Source: Bryobacterales bacterium (GTDB lineage: Bacteria > Acidobacteriota > Terriglobia > Bryobacterales > UBA6623). From it: a stretch of DNA of 51,898 nucleotides. The DNA is taken from positions 1-51,898 of the forward strand of contig JAPOOG010000049.1 of assembly GCA_026713545.1 (NCBI GenBank), in the 5' to 3' direction. Made by a program: the position numbers and the translations under genes. Below the pieces are notes generated by a model, which was not told the DNA's origin, made no database searches, and was given only the letters and a program-made list of their open reading frames with translations. Positions 1-9,080 of this stretch are shown piece after piece; the first letter of the stretch is position 1, and each line of letters begins with the position of its first letter.

Positions 1-177
1 CCCCTTGCTCCTGAACGCCCGCTCGGGATCCTGACGCAGCTGCTTGCACCACTTCGTCAGCAGCGTGGGATGGATTTCATAGCGTCGAGCGACCGCGGCT
101 GTCGCGGCTCCCGCCTCGACTTGCCGTACCGCCCGCAACTTGAACTCCGCAGAAAACTTCCGTCTTGACAACGCCAT
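1..177 (-). CDS. IS3-family transposase OrfA, N-terminal part
   Basis: The ATG at 175-177 is preceded by a strong ribosome-binding site (GGAGAGAGG). It opens a 59-residue reading frame that runs off the left edge. It starts MALSRRKFSAEFKLRAVRQ and continues with an alanine-rich helix and a Y-E-I-H-P-T-L-L-T-K-W motif. This is the helix-turn-helix of IS3 OrfA proteins (transposase_8 family), which bind the element ends. In complete elements a programmed -1 frameshift joins OrfA to the DDE-domain OrfB; that part is not visible. The frame is open as far as it can be seen, so the element could be intact. Confidence 0.85.
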   Translation of the reverse strand, partial: MALSRRKFSAEFKLRAVRQVEAGAATAAVARRYEIHPTLLTKWCKQLRQDPERAFRSKG

Positions 178-238
178 AGCACCTCTCTCCGATCACTGTA
201 AAAAGATGCTTAGCTACTTGTCTCATTTTTGGGGTCCA
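1..238 (-). mobile_element. IS3-family insertion sequence, left edge truncated by the window
   Basis: The element end lies at 219-238, which on the minus strand reads TGGACCCCAAAAATGAGACA. This is the terminal inverted repeat style of IS3-family elements, which begin with TGGACC. The orfA start follows about 40 bases inside this end, the usual spacing. Only the upstream end and the first part of orfA are in the window, so orfB and the other terminal repeat cannot be judged. Confidence 0.8.
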
Positions 239-250
239 CTCCGCAATGCC

Positions 251-286
251 GAACAATCGTGAACAATCGTGAACAATCGTGAACAG
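251..286 (+). repeat. Tandem 10-bp repeat, unit GAACAATCGT
   Basis: Three exact copies of GAACAATCGT lie at 251-280, followed by a partial fourth (GAACAGG). The array begins about a dozen bases outside the IS3 end. A related array with unit GGGAAATCGT is found at 51489-51538. Confidence 0.85.
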
Positions 287-359
287 GGAAGCCGTGACTG
301 GTCGACGGGCGCAGTGCTCCGGACGGCGGTTTCCGGAGGTGCGACCCTTGCGCGCCCAC

Positions 360-930
360 GGCGAAAAGAACGGCGATAAAGTACGTGTTTCGTGATTCGT
401 GAAAAACCTTACAAGCAGTGGCTCGTGGCTCGTGAAAGCCTTGCAAGCCCTGATTCGTGATGCGCACGGACTTCGCCTCGTCGCCTGGGAGAGAAATGCA
501 GCCTTGATCGGAGACGAAGGGGCGTGATGTCACCTCCGTATTACGGGCAAGGATTTTTCCTTCGCACGCGCTCCCAGGTTCGCGGTGACGGGCAGTCGAA
601 CTCCTGGATTTCCTCATCGCTGTCCTCATGCTATGCCTGCCGGGACGGAAAAAAAAGACTGAAGGGCTTCAGTACCCTGATGCAACGTTTCTGCCTCGTG
701 ACTCGTGGAAAGCATAAAAGCCGTGATTCGTGTCTCGTGTCTCGTGTCTCGTGGTTCGTGAAAATCTTAAAGGCCGTTTTGCTGGCGCGGTTCGCACCTC
801 GGCCTGACGGCCCTTTCACGAACTTCGCCTCGCCACCTAGTGAGAAATGCCGGCTGGGATTCCCTCCCCGCTGTCATCATGCTAGGCGGGCCGGGGCGGG
901 AAAAAAAGACTGAAGGGCTTCAGCACCTTT
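360..930 (+). repeat. Gene-free mosaic of heptamer arrays and family-A right ends
   Basis: Heptamer arrays of CGTGNYT units occur at about 384-404, 419-436 and 697-772; the last reads as runs of TCGTGTC. Fragments matching the right end of repeat family A (CACTTCGCCTCGCC...GTGAGAAATGC) occur at about 466-500 and 785-855. A block of about 55 bases ending in GACTGAAGGGCTTCAG is present twice, at 625-680 and 874-928. Open frames here (for example 524-913 plus) follow the repeats and resemble no protein, so I call no gene between 240 and 1055. The remainder, 930-1055, shows nothing recognisable. Confidence 0.7.
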
Positions 931-1055
931 TGCCTAAGGGGAACGCTCCGCTTTGCTCATGAGGAGAACTTCCGCCACTTCGCCGACACTTGAACAAGGT
1001 TTTCCCGGTCACTCCGGGTGCATGGCATACGGTTACATCGGTTCCAAGAAAATCT

Positions 1056-2483
1056 TCACACTCGGGAAACGGACTTGAGGAGTCGCAGCGCCTCGGTTCG
1101 GATCTTGGCTTCCGCTTCTGTTTCCAGGCAACTCGAGCGGGCAGGCCAAGTTTCGTAGCCGCCCCACTCGTGCTGTTCGGCCGTCGACAGGTATCCGAAA
1201 TAACCGTTGGCGAGTCCCATCGTGAACGCCGGCTTGAGAGCGCTGTGCTTCTTGATCGCAAGGCCGGTTTCCGCGAACACTTCACAGGGTATCGCCGCGA
1301 TACCCAGGCTGCCGATCCGCAATGCCTGCATCGGGACATGGAGGGCCCGGGGGTACTCGGAGAGCGCCAAGTTCTCACGCGCATACACCTGGGGCCGAGT
1401 GAGCCGGCCCGCACCTTCGGCCTCGGCCCAAACCTTCCGGGCCCAGGCGACTCGATGTTCATCGGGGCGGCGGATTGAGAGCTTGAGACGGCTGTGGGCG
1501 GACGCGACAGTGAGCTCGTTCCGGTACTTCACATCCCTGGAAATACCGACGGCCTTCTCCGCCAGGTCGTGAGCAACTTCCCGCATGCGCACGTAGGGTG
1601 GCCGCCTGTCCCGCTCCTTCCGGAAATCGATGTTGTTGACGTCTCCGCTCGCGCCGTTGGACATCATGGCGACGAAAGGCATGTCCGAGTGTTCGGACAT
1701 CATCAGTTCACGAACCCGTTCGGAGAACAGGCCGAAGTAGTCCGCGCTGATGTCTCCCCGGCGTGACCCTCCGACATAGTGGAGCCCGTAGTTGGCAAGA
1801 AGGGCCAGAGGACGACCGTCGGCGTGGCGCACGGAGAGGACGAAAAATTCAGGGTCAACGGGACCTGCGGGCCGAATCAAGACCGTGCTGCCTGCGGGTG
1901 GGTTCATACGAACCCGGTCGCCTGTTTCGCCAAAGGGATTCGGCGGAACGGACTCCGGCTTTACAAACCAGCGGCGATTGAACACGAACTCGGGAACCTG
2001 AACGGAGTCCCACCCCATCGCAGCAGGAGAAAGGTTGTTGTACGCGCGGATGATGCCGTCGGCAATACGGCGTGGCAGAAAGCCGCGGTACCAGCGCTCG
2101 AGCTCGCCATTACGAACGCCGAGCCGAGGCGTGCTGTGAGTGTGGGTCGCGGCGATGAGCATCCGCTCAGGCGGTATGCCGGTCTTGCTGGATGCGATAG
2201 CTTTCGCTTCGTCGACGAGATCCTTCCACAGCATCGTGCTATCGCAAATGGCGATGGCGATCTGCGTCTTTTCATCACTGAGGACAAGGCAACGCGCATG
2301 CAGCTCGTCATGAACATGAGTGGCCGGACCGTTCTGCGAGATGGGCCCGTCGAGCGAGATGCCGAGCAGCGGAGTGATGTTGCTCGCGGCAGCGCCGGCT
2401 TGGAGCCGTCCGGCGTGAGGCGACGCCTTTGAGCCAACGCCAAGGGACGCGGCAAGCGTCGAGAGAAGGCCGCGCCGAGTCAT
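1056..2483 (-). CDS. Neutral/alkaline ceramidase-like secreted protein
   Basis: This 475-residue protein belongs to the group with a neutral/alkaline non-lysosomal ceramidase N-terminal domain. These are zinc hydrolases of the cell surface or periplasm that cleave N-acyl lipids in characterised members. The start was placed at the ATG at 2483 because it opens a twin-arginine-like leader (MTRRGLLSTLAASLGVG); an upstream start at 2534 only adds an unlikely tail. Visible family features are A-T-H-T-H-S (metal-binding histidines), the G-L-H-Y-V-G segment and S-N-G-A-S-G-D-V-N-N. In true ceramidases the last segment has a catalytic serine (GD-x-SPN), which I do not see, so substrate and even catalysis are uncertain. 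The gene lies downstream of the TonB receptor on the same strand, separated by a family-B repeat. Confidence 0.75.
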   Translation of the reverse strand: MTRRGLLSTLAASLGVGSKASPHAGRLQAGAAASNITPLLGISLDGPISQNGPATHVHDELHARCLVLSDEKTQIAIAICDSTMLWKDLVDEAKAIASSKTGIPPERMLIAATHTHSTPRLGVRNGELERWYRGFLPRRIADGIIRAYNNLSPAAMGWDSVQVPEFVFNRRWFVKPESVPPNPFGETGDRVRMNPPAGSTVLIRPAGPVDPEFFVLSVRHADGRPLALLANYGLHYVGGSRRGDISADYFGLFSERVRELMMSEHSDMPFVAMMSNGASGDVNNIDFRKERDRRPPYVRMREVAHDLAEKAVGISRDVKYRNELTVASAHSRLKLSIRRPDEHRVAWARKVWAEAEGAGRLTRPQVYARENLALSEYPRALHVPMQALRIGSLGIAAIPCEVFAETGLAIKKHSALKPAFTMGLANGYFGYLSTAEQHEWGGYETWPARSSCLETEAEAKIRTEALRLLKSVSRV

Positions 2484-2621
2484 ATCACGATCCTGAGCCC
2501 TTGATGCCGTCAATCGCAACCGCTTCTCCTGCAAGTCGACTTGCTCGATGTCTTGGAAACCGATCTATTCGGGTCACAAACGAACTCCCCCTACGGGCGG
2601 TTTCTTCAACTCGAAAGACAG

Positions 2622-2780
2622 CAACCCGTGGCAAAAGCCCCGCTACATTCAAGCGGCGATGCATCCCGGCTGAACTGCGCTGCTCCTCGGTCGAATATGT
2701 CCAATATGCTTCCTCGTCGCTCCTTGTCAGCCGGGCGCAACGTCGTTCACGGTGCTACGCGGGATTTCACCACGGACTGA
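2622..2780 (+). repeat. Family-B repeat, copy 1
   Basis: A ~158-bp element with imperfect inverted ends: the left end reads CCCGTGGCAAAAGCCCCGCT and the right end, read on the other strand, CAGTCCGTGGTGAAATCCCG. It is nearly identical along its length to copy 2 at 6389-6546 and in the same orientation. No transposase frame is present, so it behaves as a MITE- or REP-like element. It fills most of the gap between the ceramidase-like gene and the TonB receptor. Confidence 0.8.
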
Positions 2781-2888
2781 TAGCGGGCCGCCCGTCACGG
2801 TACGGCCCGCCGGTCAAGGGATCCTGCCCGGCAGCCGGCTGGAACCGGCTGCCGTCAGGATCCGGAACCCGATTAGCCGGGTTCCACA

Positions 2889-5600
2889 TCAAAACTCGAT
2901 CGCACCGCGGAGAAAGACGAACCGATTCGACGCTCTCTCTCGGCCTCCACTGCTCCCACCCATAGTATTGGTGATAATGCCAACCTGACCCGGGCGGCTG
3001 ATGTTGGCAGCGGGGACGGTGTAGTGCGGAGTGTTGAACGCGTTCTGAAACAGACCTTGCAGCATGAACGTGACCCCCTCCGTGATGTTGAAGCGCTTCA
3101 ACATACCGAGGTGATGGAGGTTCCACCCAGGACCCTCAAGGATGTTCAGGCCCGAATTGCCGAAGCGGCCCGCCGGCGGAATCGCGAAGGCCGAAGCATC
3201 GAACCATCGTGTGATCTGTCGACTTCCGGCGGACAGGTTGCCATCGTTGATGCGGTCCGGCAGGCCGCCAACACTGTTGGTGTTCGACGGATCAGCACCC
3301 GAGAAGCTGGGAGAGAAGAACTGGCCGCTCTGAAGAAAGCTGATCCAGCTCAGCTTCCAGCCGCCGAGAATGGCGTCAACCACTCCCGGAGCATTCGCCA
3401 GGGCCTTCTTGCCGCGGCCGACGGGAATGTCCCAGCTTACGTTGATCACGCCGCGGTGGCGCGAGTTGAACGCTTCACGATTCCACGCGAGCGACGCGTA
3501 AGGGTTTTCACGGTTCAGCATGTTCGACATGTTCGAGGAGTACGTATAGTGAGCATCGAGCTGCACATCGCCCATCCTGCGGTTGACCTTGAATTGCAAA
3601 GCGTCGTAGTTGCCTTCGCCGTTCTCTCTGTAGAAACTGGTGGAGACAAACTGCGGGAACACACGTCGAGAAGGGCTAAAGGGTTCGAGGCTTGGAGCGG
3701 GCTTGTTGGTATTGATGGTGTAGTTCATGCCGCGGTTGCGGGATCCGAGGTAAGAAACCCGGAAGCCCATCGATCCGACCTGTTTCTCGACGCTCAAGTT
3801 GAACTGGTGGATGACACCGTTATTGGTGTCCAAGGGATAGCCCGAGATGTTCTGTGACGGGACATTCGCCAAGCTCAGATCAGGGAATGGGTTCGGGAAC
3901 GCGAACAGCGGCTGACCGTTGATGATCTGGTTTCGATAGTCTTCCTGAATCTCGAAAGGTCCACCGCCGAAACCCCGGGTGAAGCGGCCGAAATACTCGC
4001 TGAACTGACCATAGCCACCTCGGATCACAAAGTCATTAGCAAAGCGGTATGCGATGCCGATCCGCGGCCGGAAGTTGGTATTCTTCGGGGTCGGCACAAC
4101 CTCGCCCGCGACTACGCTGATGCTGTTGGGATAAAGAGGACTGATGCTGCTCTGAGCCGCCTGAGGCACGACGACGTTGCCCGTGTTAGGATCCCAGTTG
4201 TATTGCAGGCCGTCATTATAAGTAGTCGCACCGAAATAATCCCAGCGCAGACCCCAATCGACGGTCAGAGCCTGGGAGACCTTGAAGGTATCCGTGAAGA
4301 AGAAACCGGATTCGTAGGAAGTCCTCGTTCGATTGGTAAGAGGATCAACCCGGCGACTGCGACCCGGAATACCGAGCAGGAAGTCGGCGTAAGGCTCACC
4401 CGTGATACGACCGTCGAAATTAAAGTTCCCGTAGGTTCCTTCCTTGACTGTCGAATCAAAGTCCCTGAACGTTCGTAGCTGCGCGCCGAACTTCATGACA
4501 TGGCGTCCCTTGGTCCAAGTGGTAGAGTTGGACCAGTGGAAGTTCTTCTCGTCTAATATTACGCCGCCCTGCCGGACTCGCATCGGTTGCAGGCCGGTGA
4601 TATCCATGCGCGGGAACCCCATGGCACTAAACCCTTGCGGATTTACACCTTGTAGACCGATGCGCTGCACGACGTCGTCACCGAAAACGGGGCTGACTCC
4701 TTCGATATCGGTGCCGTCGATGATATAGTCCTTGATCCATCCCCAACGGAATTCATTCACGAGGTTGGGCGAGAAGATGTGGGTGTCGGCCACCACTATG
4801 TTGTGATGATCGCGCTCGCGCGTCCAGGTGGCCCAAGGATAATCACGCGCCAAGATGTAGGGCGTGATGCGGTTGATGAACCTCACGTAGAGGTTGTTCT
4901 TGTTGCCGAAGTGGTGGTCTACGCGCGGTGTGATGGAATCCCATTTGAGAATGTCCTGCGGGTACGGGTGAACGAACTCGAAGTTGTTGGCCCGCGTCGT
5001 GGGATCGCCACGGTTGGGAATGGGTTGGAATTCATCCTGGACCTTCCGGGAGATGTCGCTGAACCGCGTTTCCGGGACCAGGTTGTTGGGGAAAGGCTGA
5101 CCTGTAGTCGGGTCGGTCACCGGGTTGTTTACCGATGAAAAGTCCCCGCTCCGAAACGCCACCGGCGCCACGTTGATCAAGCGGAAGCTACCAGACGGAA
5201 TACGAATGGCGCTGTAGCCAAAATAGAAGAACGTCTTGTTCTTGACAATCGGGCCGTTGACATTGAGCCCGTAGCGGTGCTGTTTGAAGGGAGTCTTCCT
5301 GGCTTCGAAGGTATTGCGCGCGTTCAGACCCGAGTTGAGCACGTCGTAGTAAAGGCGGCCGTGGAAATCGTTGCCGCCGCTCTTGCCGGTCATGGTCAAG
5401 CCGACCGAGCGGGAGAATTCCGCGGACTGGCCGGAAGTCTGCACCTTCAACTCCTCGAAATCGTTCATGTTGTTGACGAGGTTGAGGATGCCGTCGTTGG
5501 CGACGCCATCCATCTGCTGCTGCGCCTGGCCGCGGTCCTGCCCAGCGATGCGGATTCCCCAGCCGCCTCTGTTCGTCTGGACAGCGGCCTGGGTCATCAT
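2889..5600 (-). CDS. TonB-dependent receptor (Oar-like), main part after a frameshift
   Basis: This 903-residue frame is the bulk of an outer-membrane TonB-dependent receptor of the Oar-like, CarboxypepD_reg-containing type abundant in Acidobacteriota. It begins within the plug domain (Q-M-D-G-V-A-N-D-G, then V-Q-T-S-G-Q-S-A-E-F-S-R-S, typical of the family) and continues as a barrel of alternating aromatic strands to a C-terminal phenylalanine (G-A-I-E-F). The N-terminal 160 residues are in the overlapping frame 5597-6100. Inserting one C into the CCCC run at 5609-5612 joins them as ...S-F-F-P-H-A-Q-M-M-T-Q-A-A..., giving a receptor of about 1,070 residues, a normal length. It is therefore either a single-base decay, a sequencing error in a homopolymer, or a phase-variable gene. 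The ATG at 5600 is probably not the native start. Substrate unknown. Confidence 0.85.
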   Translation of the reverse strand: MMTQAAVQTNRGGWGIRIAGQDRGQAQQQMDGVANDGILNLVNNMNDFEELKVQTSGQSAEFSRSVGLTMTGKSGGNDFHGRLYYDVLNSGLNARNTFEARKTPFKQHRYGLNVNGPIVKNKTFFYFGYSAIRIPSGSFRLINVAPVAFRSGDFSSVNNPVTDPTTGQPFPNNLVPETRFSDISRKVQDEFQPIPNRGDPTTRANNFEFVHPYPQDILKWDSITPRVDHHFGNKNNLYVRFINRITPYILARDYPWATWTRERDHHNIVVADTHIFSPNLVNEFRWGWIKDYIIDGTDIEGVSPVFGDDVVQRIGLQGVNPQGFSAMGFPRMDITGLQPMRVRQGGVILDEKNFHWSNSTTWTKGRHVMKFGAQLRTFRDFDSTVKEGTYGNFNFDGRITGEPYADFLLGIPGRSRRVDPLTNRTRTSYESGFFFTDTFKVSQALTVDWGLRWDYFGATTYNDGLQYNWDPNTGNVVVPQAAQSSISPLYPNSISVVAGEVVPTPKNTNFRPRIGIAYRFANDFVIRGGYGQFSEYFGRFTRGFGGGPFEIQEDYRNQIINGQPLFAFPNPFPDLSLANVPSQNISGYPLDTNNGVIHQFNLSVEKQVGSMGFRVSYLGSRNRGMNYTINTNKPAPSLEPFSPSRRVFPQFVSTSFYRENGEGNYDALQFKVNRRMGDVQLDAHYTYSSNMSNMLNRENPYASLAWNREAFNSRHRGVINVSWDIPVGRGKKALANAPGVVDAILGGWKLSWISFLQSGQFFSPSFSGADPSNTNSVGGLPDRINDGNLSAGSRQITRWFDASAFAIPPAGRFGNSGLNILEGPGWNLHHLGMLKRFNITEGVTFMLQGLFQNAFNTPHYTVPAANISRPGQVGIITNTMGGSSGGRERASNRFVFLRGAIEF

Positions 5601-6100
5601 TTGCGCATGGGGAAGAAGCTGTAGCTCATCGGGCTCTCGATGAAGTCGTCATTGTTGAAGCCGCCCGCGATCTGGCTTCCTTCGGTTTCGATGACAGCCG
5701 CTCCCGCGCTGACCGTCACCTCGGTAGCCACCGTGCCGAGCGCAAGCTCGATTGCGAGACGCCGCGTCTCTCGCGAGGTGATGAGAATGTCGCTAGCCAC
5801 GAACGCCTGGAACCCTTCCGCTTCGGCTGTCAGTTGGTAGTTGCCAGGTCCCACCAAGGGGATCTCGTAGTCACCCGCATCGTTCGTTTCCACTGTCCGA
5901 GAGATGCTGGTTGCCGTGTTCAACAACGTGATGGTCACACCCGGGATGACAGCCCCGGTGGGGTCCGTCACTGTACCGCGGATGGTCGAAAGGTCCGTTT
6001 GCGCCAACAGCATCGGGCAAAGGACAAGCGCGAGCAGCAACGTGCAGATCGCGCTTCTGCTAAAGCCTGATTCTCTCTTGACTGCCAATAACAGATTCAT
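5597..6100 (-). CDS. TonB-dependent receptor (Oar-like), N-terminal part before a frameshift
   Basis: A 167-residue frame starting at ATG 6100 behind GGAG. It has a Sec signal peptide (basic start, then T-L-L-L-A-L-V-L-C-P-M-L-L-A-Q) followed by a carboxypeptidase-regulatory-like beta-sandwich (I-R-G-T-V-T-D-P-T-G-A-V-I-P-G-V) and the start of the plug. It ends in F-F-P-M-R-K and a stop that overlaps the next frame as ATGA. The last three residues are artefacts of the frameshift at 5609-5612, because the receptor continues in the other frame. The upstream region 6101-6388 holds no gene. Confidence 0.85.
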   Translation of the reverse strand: MNLLLAVKRESGFSRSAICTLLLALVLCPMLLAQTDLSTIRGTVTDPTGAVIPGVTITLLNTATSISRTVETNDAGDYEIPLVGPGNYQLTAEAEGFQAFVASDILITSRETRRLAIELALGTVATEVTVSAGAAVIETEGSQIAGGFNNDDFIESPMSYSFFPMRK

Positions 6101-6388
6101 TCTATTCTCCAGAGTCCGTCGATAAGCCTTGCATCCACTTACATACTCTGTGGAAGCAAGGCTTCACAGCTTGCCTCTGGGCTTCTGTCGACGGCTGGAG
6201 GCAGGTTGGCATGTCAGTAGGGGAATGTCAAGCCTATTTTTTCGCAGAAAAAATAGTGCACTCGGCCACTGAATCATCAAGCCGGAGGCGGACGATCTCA
6301 GCGCCCATGGGCGCAGGGTTGCTTGGCATCAATCGCGTCAAGCAAACATGGTCCGCCAGCACCGCGAACTCGCGGCAACGACATATAA

Positions 6389-6546
6389 CAGCCCGTGGCA
6401 AAAGCCCTGCTACATTCAAGCGACGATGCATCCCGGCTGAACTGCGTTGCTCCTCGGTCGAATATGTCCAATATGCTCCCTCGTCGCGCCTTGTCAGCCG
6501 GGCGCCGCGCCGCTCTCGGTGTCACGCGGGGGTTCACCACGGACTG
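6389..6546 (+). repeat. Family-B repeat, copy 2
   Basis: It runs from CAGCCCGTGG to CCACGGACTG and is almost identical to the copy at 2622-2780 (same internal CATCCCGGCTGAACTGCG and CGAATATGTCCAATATGC segments). Both copies share orientation, so they form a direct repeat of about 158 bp flanking the TonB receptor gene. The stretch 6547-6865 after it has short open frames on both strands, but none has a recognisable product or a convincing start. Confidence 0.8.
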
Positions 6547-6865
6547 ATAATCTTCTTCGGGCGACCGGCTTTTTCGAACGAGTTCGCCTCGACGGCGAAG
6601 GGGCCAAAGCCGCGCCGGGGTGCGCGCTGTCTTGCGCCGTTCTGCTCCGGAACCCCGAGAGCACCCTTCTCGGCGGGGACATCATAGCCAGCGAAGGCGT
6701 CCCTCCAAAGATTGTCAAAAAAGAAATCATCAAATGCACGTTGCCTGAAATGCTCAGTGACGTTACCATCTTGCCGAGCAGGCCAAGGCTCGGCATCCTG
6801 CTTCGAGGCGCCGTCACGACGACGTTTTGAAGAAGCCGGCAAGATCCAGATTTACAGGAGAAGAT

Positions 6866-9076
6866 GTGCGCAGCGGTCCTCAAGGGACGGTTGTCCGAAG
6901 AGTCGATTTCCTCCCAAGGCAGTTCCGCGGAGGAAGTCCTGTCGACGGCGAGGCCGTTCGACCGCGGCTGACTCTACAGGGCTCTTGCACAGCCCTCCCC
7001 AGAATCCCCTCTCCACGATTCAGGCGGCCTCGTTCGCCCTTCCTGCTCGGTGCTTTGCTCACGAGTGTGCTGGCAAGCGCGTCCGGGGACTGCGCCGAGC
7101 CATTTTCCAGGTCCGGCCGCGATGCAGGTTATGTCGAGCCGGCGGCGTGCGTTCCGTGCCACACCGAGACCGCGGCGACGTTCCGGCAGACCGGCATGGG
7201 ACGCTCGTTCTTCCATTTGACGCCCGAAAACGCCGCCGCGGATTTCAGCGGGCGGAAGCCCTTCTACCACGAGGCGTCGAGACGTTTCTACCTGCCGTTT
7301 GAAAGGGAAGGACAGTACTTTATTCGACGCTATCAACAAGGGCCGGGCGGCGGGCACATCAACGTGGTGGAAAAAGAGATTCACTACGTGATGGGCTCCG
7401 GGAATCACGCCCGCGGCTATATCCACCGCACGCCACAAGATCGTCTTCTGCAGCTTCCTCTCACCTGGTACTCGGAGCAAGGCGGTTTCTGGGAAATGGC
7501 GCCCGGCTACGACCAGCCTGCGCATCCGGATTTTCGACGCGAAATCGACTACGAATGCATGAGCTGTCACAACGGGTACCCGGAGGCCGCCGAGGGCGAG
7601 GATGCGAGATGGAAGTCGCCGGTCTATCCCGACCGAATTCCGGAAGGAATCGACTGTCAGCGATGCCACGGTCCCGGTCGTGAACATGTAGCGGCGGCCG
7701 GCAAGGGGATGGAACCGGCGGCGCTGCAAGCTTCCATCGTGAATCCCGCGCGATTGCCTCATGACCGTCAACTCGAGATCTGCATGCAGTGCCATTTGGA
7801 GACGACGAGCCGCGAGCTGCCCCATTCCATCCGGCGTTACAGCAAGGGGCCTTTCTCCTACCGGCCGAGCAAAACGCTCAGCGAGTTCATACTGCACTTC
7901 GATCACCGGCCCGGCACTTCATGGGATGACAAGTTCGAGGTAGTCAACGCGGTATACCGGCTTCGAAAATCAGCTTGCTTCACCGCGAGCGAAGGGGCCC
8001 TTACCTGCACGACTTGCCACGATCCTCACTACGCGCCTCGAGGGGACGAAGCGACGCGGTTCTACTCACGAGCTTGCCTGGATTGCCACGAACAGCAAAT
8101 CCCGCTCGCGATCCAGCATGGCAACCACCCTGCCGCGAACGAATGCCTAAGTTGCCACATGCAGAAGCGTCGGCCGGAAGACGCGATTCACGTCCGTCTC
8201 ACCGATCACTTGATATCGCGGACTCCATTGCCGGGAGGCATCGTCGAGCGCAAACCCTATCGCGGCGAAGTGGTCATCTACTACCCCCCTGGAAAACCTG
8301 TAACCGTTGAAGACGAACTCTATCTCGCAGTGGCGCAAGTAAAGGACGAGGTTAATCTGAAACAAGGCTTGGACCGACTCCAATCACTGCTCAGAAAACA
8401 CGAACTTGCCAGCCACGAGTTCGTATTCGAACTCGGCGAGGGCTTTCGAGCAGCAGGTCGCTGGGACGAGGCTATCCAGTCGTACGAACAGTCATTGTCA
8501 CGGGCCCCGACATTCTGGCCCGCATCTCGAGGCATGGGACTAGCCCTCATCGCAGCGGGGAACGCCGCGAGCGCGGCCAAAGCACTCGAAAAAGCCGCCG
8601 CTCACGCTCCCGAGGAGCCTTCCGTTCTGAACGCGCTTGGCGACGCATACTATCGTGCGGGCCAGCATAACAAGGCCATCTCCACTCTACAGCGAGCCCG
8701 CAGGCTTCACCCCGACTTAGCTGAACCTTACAACAATCTCGGCGTCGTGTACTCCGTGCAAGCCAAGACGACGGCCGCGCAGGCCATGTTTCGGGAAGCC
8801 ATCCGCGCCATGCCAGACTACGCCTTGGCCCACCGCAACCTCGCCGGCTTGCTCGCCCTCGTCACCCCCGAATCCGCCGTTACGCATCTAAAAGAGGCGG
8901 TCCGTTTAGAACCTGAGAACCTGCGATACCGTTTTGAGCTAAGCGTCCTTTTGGTGAAGACCGGCGGCGGCACGGAAGCCCGAGCCCACTTGGAGCGCGC
9001 CGCACAAAGCTCCGAGGCGAGCCTACGCAAGGCCGCGCGCACCATGCTCAAGCAGCTAGACCGGGGAGCCAGATAG
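6866..9076 (+). CDS. Exported heptaheme cytochrome c with C-terminal TPR domain
   Basis: A 736-residue protein with seven CxxCH heme-binding motifs between about residues 95 and 435 (CVPCH, CMSCH, CQRCH, CMQCH, CTTCH, CLDCH, CLSCH), spaced as in cytochrome c554-like multiheme proteins. From about residue 500 it consists of TPR repeats (A-L-x-x-A-x-x-x-x-P motifs with Y-N-N-L-G-V-V-Y). A hydrophobic export segment (S-P-F-L-L-G-A-L-L-T-S-V-L-A) lies near residue 55, so the protein is periplasmic. The GTG at 6866 is preferred because GGAG sits five bases upstream; a TTG at 6827 is also in frame, and neither gives a tidy signal peptide. It converges on the SGNH-TPR gene with a four-base gap. Electron transfer is inferred; the partner is unknown. 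Confidence 0.85.
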   Translation: MRSGPQGTVVRRVDFLPRQFRGGSPVDGEAVRPRLTLQGSCTALPRIPSPRFRRPRSPFLLGALLTSVLASASGDCAEPFSRSGRDAGYVEPAACVPCHTETAATFRQTGMGRSFFHLTPENAAADFSGRKPFYHEASRRFYLPFEREGQYFIRRYQQGPGGGHINVVEKEIHYVMGSGNHARGYIHRTPQDRLLQLPLTWYSEQGGFWEMAPGYDQPAHPDFRREIDYECMSCHNGYPEAAEGEDARWKSPVYPDRIPEGIDCQRCHGPGREHVAAAGKGMEPAALQASIVNPARLPHDRQLEICMQCHLETTSRELPHSIRRYSKGPFSYRPSKTLSEFILHFDHRPGTSWDDKFEVVNAVYRLRKSACFTASEGALTCTTCHDPHYAPRGDEATRFYSRACLDCHEQQIPLAIQHGNHPAANECLSCHMQKRRPEDAIHVRLTDHLISRTPLPGGIVERKPYRGEVVIYYPPGKPVTVEDELYLAVAQVKDEVNLKQGLDRLQSLLRKHELASHEFVFELGEGFRAAGRWDEAIQSYEQSLSRAPTFWPASRGMGLALIAAGNAASAAKALEKAAAHAPEEPSVLNALGDAYYRAGQHNKAISTLQRARRLHPDLAEPYNNLGVVYSVQAKTTAAQAMFREAIRAMPDYALAHRNLAGLLALVTPESAVTHLKEAVRLEPENLRYRFELSVLLVKTGGGTEARAHLERAAQSSEASLRKAARTMLKQLDRGAR

Positions 9077-9080
9077 CAGG

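Noticed and set aside
524..913. 129-residue plus-strand frame in the left repeat region
   Set aside because: It is composed of heptamer and family-A repeat translation; no start signal and no domain.
360..930. CRISPR array
   Set aside because: The repeats are degenerate 7-bp units and element fragments. There are no uniform 25-40 bp repeats with unique equal-length spacers and no cas gene.
2429..6687. Similar peptides encoded by plus-strand frames at 2429-2965 and 6211-6687
   Set aside because: The similarity comes from the two family-B repeats; the frames differ outside them and have no coding features.
6534..6842. Possible 102-residue minus-strand gene before the cytochrome gene
   Set aside because: The frame begins inside the cytochrome upstream region, ends in a family-B repeat, has no ribosome-binding site and no recognisable family; the overlapping plus-strand frames are equally plausible.
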